Shown here piece after piece: positions 5,689 through 7,436 of a DNA stretch of 7,436 nucleotides. The notes under the pieces are model-generated. The model saw nothing but the letters and a program-made list of their open reading frames with translations. It was not told the origin of the DNA and did no database searches. Numbering within the stretch: position 1 is the first letter of the stretch; each line of letters begins with the position of its first letter. Both the position numbers and the translations under genes were made by a program. Origin of the DNA: Castellaniella sp041675725 (GTDB lineage: Bacteria; Pseudomonadota; Gammaproteobacteria; Burkholderiales; Burkholderiaceae_B); NCBI RefSeq assembly GCF_041675725.1, contig NZ_JBAYTI010000097.1, forward strand, positions 1 through 7,436, read 5' to 3'.

Positions 5689-6530
5689 CCCCACTCGACA
5701 TGAACCATCTGCGTCAATGGATCGGGAAATCCATGGCAGACCACGACGTCCTGTCCGTACGACACGCACGGCTCATGGCGGCCACCGTCGGGCGCACCCC
5801 CGAAAGCCTGGACGACGGCATGGCCCTGCCGCCCTTGTGGCACTGGATCTACTTTCTCGAGGGCCGTCCGCCCGCCGAACTGGGCCGTGACGGCCACGCG
5901 GCACGGGGCGGGTTCCTGCCGCCCGTGCCGCTCAGCAACCGCATGTGGGCCGGCGGGCGGCTTGAGTTCCATGCCCCGCTGGTGCTGGGCAAGCCCGTCG
6001 AGAAGCATTCGAGCATCGTATCGGTGGAGCATAAGCAGGGGCGCAGCGGCGACCTGGTGTTCGTCGCCGTGCAACACGTCATCCGGCAATCCGGGCAAGA
6101 AGCGGTGCGCGAGATCCATGACATCGTCTACAAAGAGCCCAGCCCGCCCAACGCAAATACGCCGTCACCGAAAGACCGCCGTCCCAGCCAGCACAGCAAG
6201 CCCTTCGAAGCCGATTCGACGCTGTTGTTCCGCTACTCGGCCCTGACCTTCAACGGCCATCGGATCCATTACGACGCAGACTACTGCCGCAACGTCGAGG
6301 GATACCCCAACCTGGTCATTCATGGCCCGCTATGCGCCACCCTGCTGGCCGGATACGCAGAAGAAGTCGCTGGCCGACGGCTGAAAACCTTCGAATACCG
6401 GGCCCTGCGCCCCAACCTGCTGGGCGATGCACTGAGCCTGAACGCGTCGGCGCATGCCGACGGCCTGTCGGTCTGGATGGCTAAGGCCAGCGGCGCCGTC
6501 TCCATGCAAGCCCACGCCGCCTTTCACTGA
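5685..6530 (+). CDS. FAS1-like/HTD2-type hydratase (mesaconyl-C4-CoA / itaconyl-CoA hydratase-like)
   Basis: A 281-residue protein with two hot-dog domains: an N-terminal FAS1-like dehydratase half (about 8-150) with GGFLPPVPLSNRMWAGGRLEF (75-95), and a C-terminal MaoC-like half (about 178-281) with FRYSALTFNGHRIHYD (182-197) and NVEGYPNLVIHGPL (203-216). The N-H-x-I-H-Y-D block is the expected hydratase active-site region. A proline-rich linker (151-165) joins the halves. This layout is typical of mesaconyl-C4-CoA hydratase, itaconyl-CoA hydratase and the mitochondrial HTD2 enzyme, which add or remove water on enoyl thioesters. The ATG overlaps the CoA-transferase stop (ATGA), so the two are probably translated in a coupled way and act in sequence: the transferase makes the enoyl-CoA, this enzyme hydrates it. 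A second in-frame ATG five codons later is possible, but the overlap favours the first. Exact substrate is inferred from context. Confidence 0.92.
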   Translation: MTPLDMNHLRQWIGKSMADHDVLSVRHARLMAATVGRTPESLDDGMALPPLWHWIYFLEGRPPAELGRDGHAARGGFLPPVPLSNRMWAGGRLEFHAPLVLGKPVEKHSSIVSVEHKQGRSGDLVFVAVQHVIRQSGQEAVREIHDIVYKEPSPPNANTPSPKDRRPSQHSKPFEADSTLLFRYSALTFNGHRIHYDADYCRNVEGYPNLVIHGPLCATLLAGYAEEVAGRRLKTFEYRALRPNLLGDALSLNASAHADGLSVWMAKASGAVSMQAHAAFH

Positions 6531-6551
6531 CGGCCACACTGGGCCGGCCGT
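6530..6551 (+). terminator. short stem-loop after the hydratase gene
   Basis: ACGGCC (6530-6535) pairs with GGCCGT (6546-6551) around a 10-nt loop, beginning at the last base of the hydratase stop codon. No T-run follows, so it is at best a weak or Rho-assisted end. The segment GCCGGCCGTG at 6543-6552 recurs at 6580-6589, a perfect 10-bp direct repeat 37 bp apart. Confidence 0.25.
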
Positions 6552-6587
6552 GAAGCGCGCCCGACGGTGCGCCGAACCCGCCGGCCG

Positions 6588-6656
6588 TGTGTGGCTGAAG
6601 ACACATCGTGTACACAGATTGGACACTTCAGCATCCAGGCAGGCCCACACTGTCCA
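6588..6656. promoter_or_regulatory. cluster of dyads, candidate enhancer (activator-binding) region
   Basis: Several inverted repeats lie 20-90 bp upstream of the sigma-54 promoter: TGTGT-N8-ACACA (6588-6605), GCTGAAG/CTTCAGC (6594-6600 and 6626-6632), the palindrome GTGTACAC (6608-6615), and TGGACA/TGTCCA (6620-6625 and 6651-6656). Sigma-54 activators bind dyads placed upstream in this way. Which, if any, is the true site cannot be decided here. Confidence 0.4.
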
Positions 6657-6675
6657 CTAAACGGCTACACTGAAT

Positions 6676-6692
6676 TTGGCACGCAAATTGCG
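6676..6692 (+). promoter_or_regulatory. sigma-54 (RpoN) -24/-12 promoter upstream of the crotonase gene
   Basis: TTGGCACG-CAAA-TTGCG matches the sigma-54 consensus YTGGCACG-N4-TTGCW at every fixed base except the last W. The invariant GG (6678-6679) and GC (6690-6691) are exactly 10 bp apart as required. Transcription would start near 6703, about 90 nt before the GTG at 6794. It is intergenic and in the right direction. Confidence 0.75.
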
Positions 6693-6712
6693 GTGACCTT
6701 TACGACGATACA

Positions 6713-6731
6713 GGATATGTACACGATATCC
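6713..6731. promoter_or_regulatory. perfect inverted repeat GGATAT-N7-ATATCC
   Basis: Six-bp perfect arms flank GTACACG, about 10-30 nt past the expected sigma-54 transcription start. The centre repeats TGTACAC, which also occurs at 6609-6615 upstream of the promoter. It may be a repressor or activator operator, or a small hairpin in the 5' leader. Confidence 0.5.
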
Positions 6732-6779
6732 ACTTTATTCCAACCGGGGCCGGCACCGACAGCACGAGCCCCTAACAAC

Positions 6780-6786
6780 AAGGAAG
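6780..6786 (+). promoter_or_regulatory. ribosome binding site of the crotonase gene
   Basis: An AAGGAAG purine stretch ends about 7 nt before the GTG at 6794. It is the best Shine-Dalgarno on the plus strand and supports the GTG start; the first in-frame ATG is 24 codons further in, inside the conserved fold. Confidence 0.75.
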
Positions 6787-6793
6787 CAAGACC

Positions 6794-7436
6794 GTGACTG
6801 ACCGTTATGCCCATTACGAAAGATTCGCCTTCGACAGGCCCAGCCCCGGCGTACTGCGCGTCACCATGAAATCCCCCCTGAAGCTGGGGGCCATGGATCC
6901 ACAAATGCACCTGGAAGTGTCCGAAATCTGGCGCGACCTGGATGCCGACGACGACGTCAACGTGATCGTCTTCACCGGAGACGGCAAGACCTTCTCGGCG
7001 GGCGGCGACCTGAATCACGAACGCAAGGTGTGCGATGACTACGCACTCAGAATGCAAACGATGAAAGAGGCACGCAACCTGGTCACCAACATGCTGGATT
7101 GCCGCAAGCCCATCATCACGGCTGCCCGCGGATGGGCCGTGGGTGCCGGGCTGGCCACCCTGCTGCTGGCCGATATATCCATCGTGGCCAACGATGCGAA
7201 GATGTCCGACGGCCACCTGAAGATCGGCGTGGCGGCTGGCGATCACGCGGCCATCATCTGGCCGCTGCTGTGCGGCATGGCCAAGGCCAAGTACTACCTG
7301 CTGACGGCGGACACCATCACGGGCGAAGAAGCCGAACGCATGAATCTGGTTTCGATGGCGGTGCCCGACGAAGAAGTCGAAGCCCGCGCACTGGAAGTGG
7401 CTGCCCGTCTGGCCAAGGGCGCACCCGCCGCTCAGC
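6794..7436 (+). CDS. enoyl-CoA hydratase/isomerase (crotonase) family protein, 3' end outside window
   Basis: The first 214 residues of a crotonase-fold protein (family usually about 260-280) that starts at GTG with a good ribosome binding site. Crotonase proteins bind acyl-CoA and stabilise an enolate in an oxyanion hole. The two oxyanion-hole regions are present: FTGDGKTFSAGGDL (60-73) and ARGWAVGAGLATLLLADI (111-128). The later ADTITGEEAERMNLVSMAVP (172-191) is also standard. However, aligned by eye with rat mitochondrial enoyl-CoA hydratase, the two catalytic glutamates (Glu144, Glu164) fall on A121 and H141, in the block SDGHLKIGVAAGDHA (138-152). It is therefore not a classical enoyl-CoA hydratase; D150 or H141 may serve instead, as in other divergent crotonases. 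It is separated from the hydratase gene by 263 bp holding its own probable sigma-54 promoter. Reaction unknown: isomerase, hydratase, hydrolase or decarboxylase are possible. Confidence 0.93.
   Translation, partial: MTDRYAHYERFAFDRPSPGVLRVTMKSPLKLGAMDPQMHLEVSEIWRDLDADDDVNVIVFTGDGKTFSAGGDLNHERKVCDDYALRMQTMKEARNLVTNMLDCRKPIITAARGWAVGAGLATLLLADISIVANDAKMSDGHLKIGVAAGDHAAIIWPLLCGMAKAKYYLLTADTITGEEAERMNLVSMAVPDEEVEARALEVAARLAKGAPAAQ

Noticed and set aside
6567..6797. A 76-codon frame in the gap before the crotonase gene
   Set aside because: It overlaps the sigma-54 promoter, the dyads and the ribosome binding site, and its translation has no protein-like features.
1..7436. Mobile element, phage defence or CRISPR content
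   Set aside because: No transposase, integrase, terminal inverted repeats, nuclease or spaced repeat array is visible; all genes fit a metabolic locus.

Overview
The window comes from a GC-rich genome with strong G/C preference at third codon positions. Gene content (family III CoA-transferase, FAS1-like/HTD2-type dehydratase, MmgE/PrpD, cyclase-fold hydrolase, LysR) and gene style suggest a betaproteobacterium of the Alcaligenaceae/Burkholderiales type. That placement is an inference from gene content, not from a marker gene. Seven protein genes are supported; two of them run off the window edges. No rRNA, tRNA, CRISPR array, insertion sequence or phage gene was seen.

Left arm, minus strand, read from 4302 down to 1: a LysR-type regulator (4302-3385), an MmgE/PrpD protein (3203-1842), a cyclase-family metal hydrolase (1760-1023), and a second MmgE/PrpD protein (1026 to beyond base 1). 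The last two overlap by ATGA. The 181-bp gap between lysR and the first MmgE/PrpD gene is rich in structure: a dyad, two mutually exclusive hairpins and a 16-bp tandem repeat.

Right arm, plus strand: a CaiB/BaiF-type CoA-transferase (4507-5688) overlaps by ATGA with a two-hot-dog-domain hydratase of the HTD2/mesaconyl-C4-CoA hydratase type (5685-6530). These diverge from lysR across a 204-bp region. After a 263-bp gap a crotonase-fold protein starts with GTG at 6794 and leaves the window. That gap carries a near-consensus sigma-54 promoter (GG-N10-GC), repeated dyads upstream of it, and a perfect 6-bp-arm inverted repeat just after the expected transcription start.

The likely theme is LysR-controlled, CoA-dependent breakdown of a small branched or unsaturated dicarboxylic acid. 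An MmgE/PrpD enzyme would dehydrate, decarboxylate or isomerise the free acid, the CoA-transferase would activate it, and the HTD2-like enzyme would hydrate the enoyl-CoA. The set resembles the itaconate-degradation loci (LysR, itaconyl-CoA hydratase, MmgE/PrpD, itaconate CoA-transferase, citramalyl-CoA lyase) of pseudomonads. Here no citramalyl-CoA lyase is visible, there are two MmgE/PrpD genes, and a cyclase is added, so the substrate may differ. The crotonase gene, on its own probable sigma-54 promoter, looks separately regulated.
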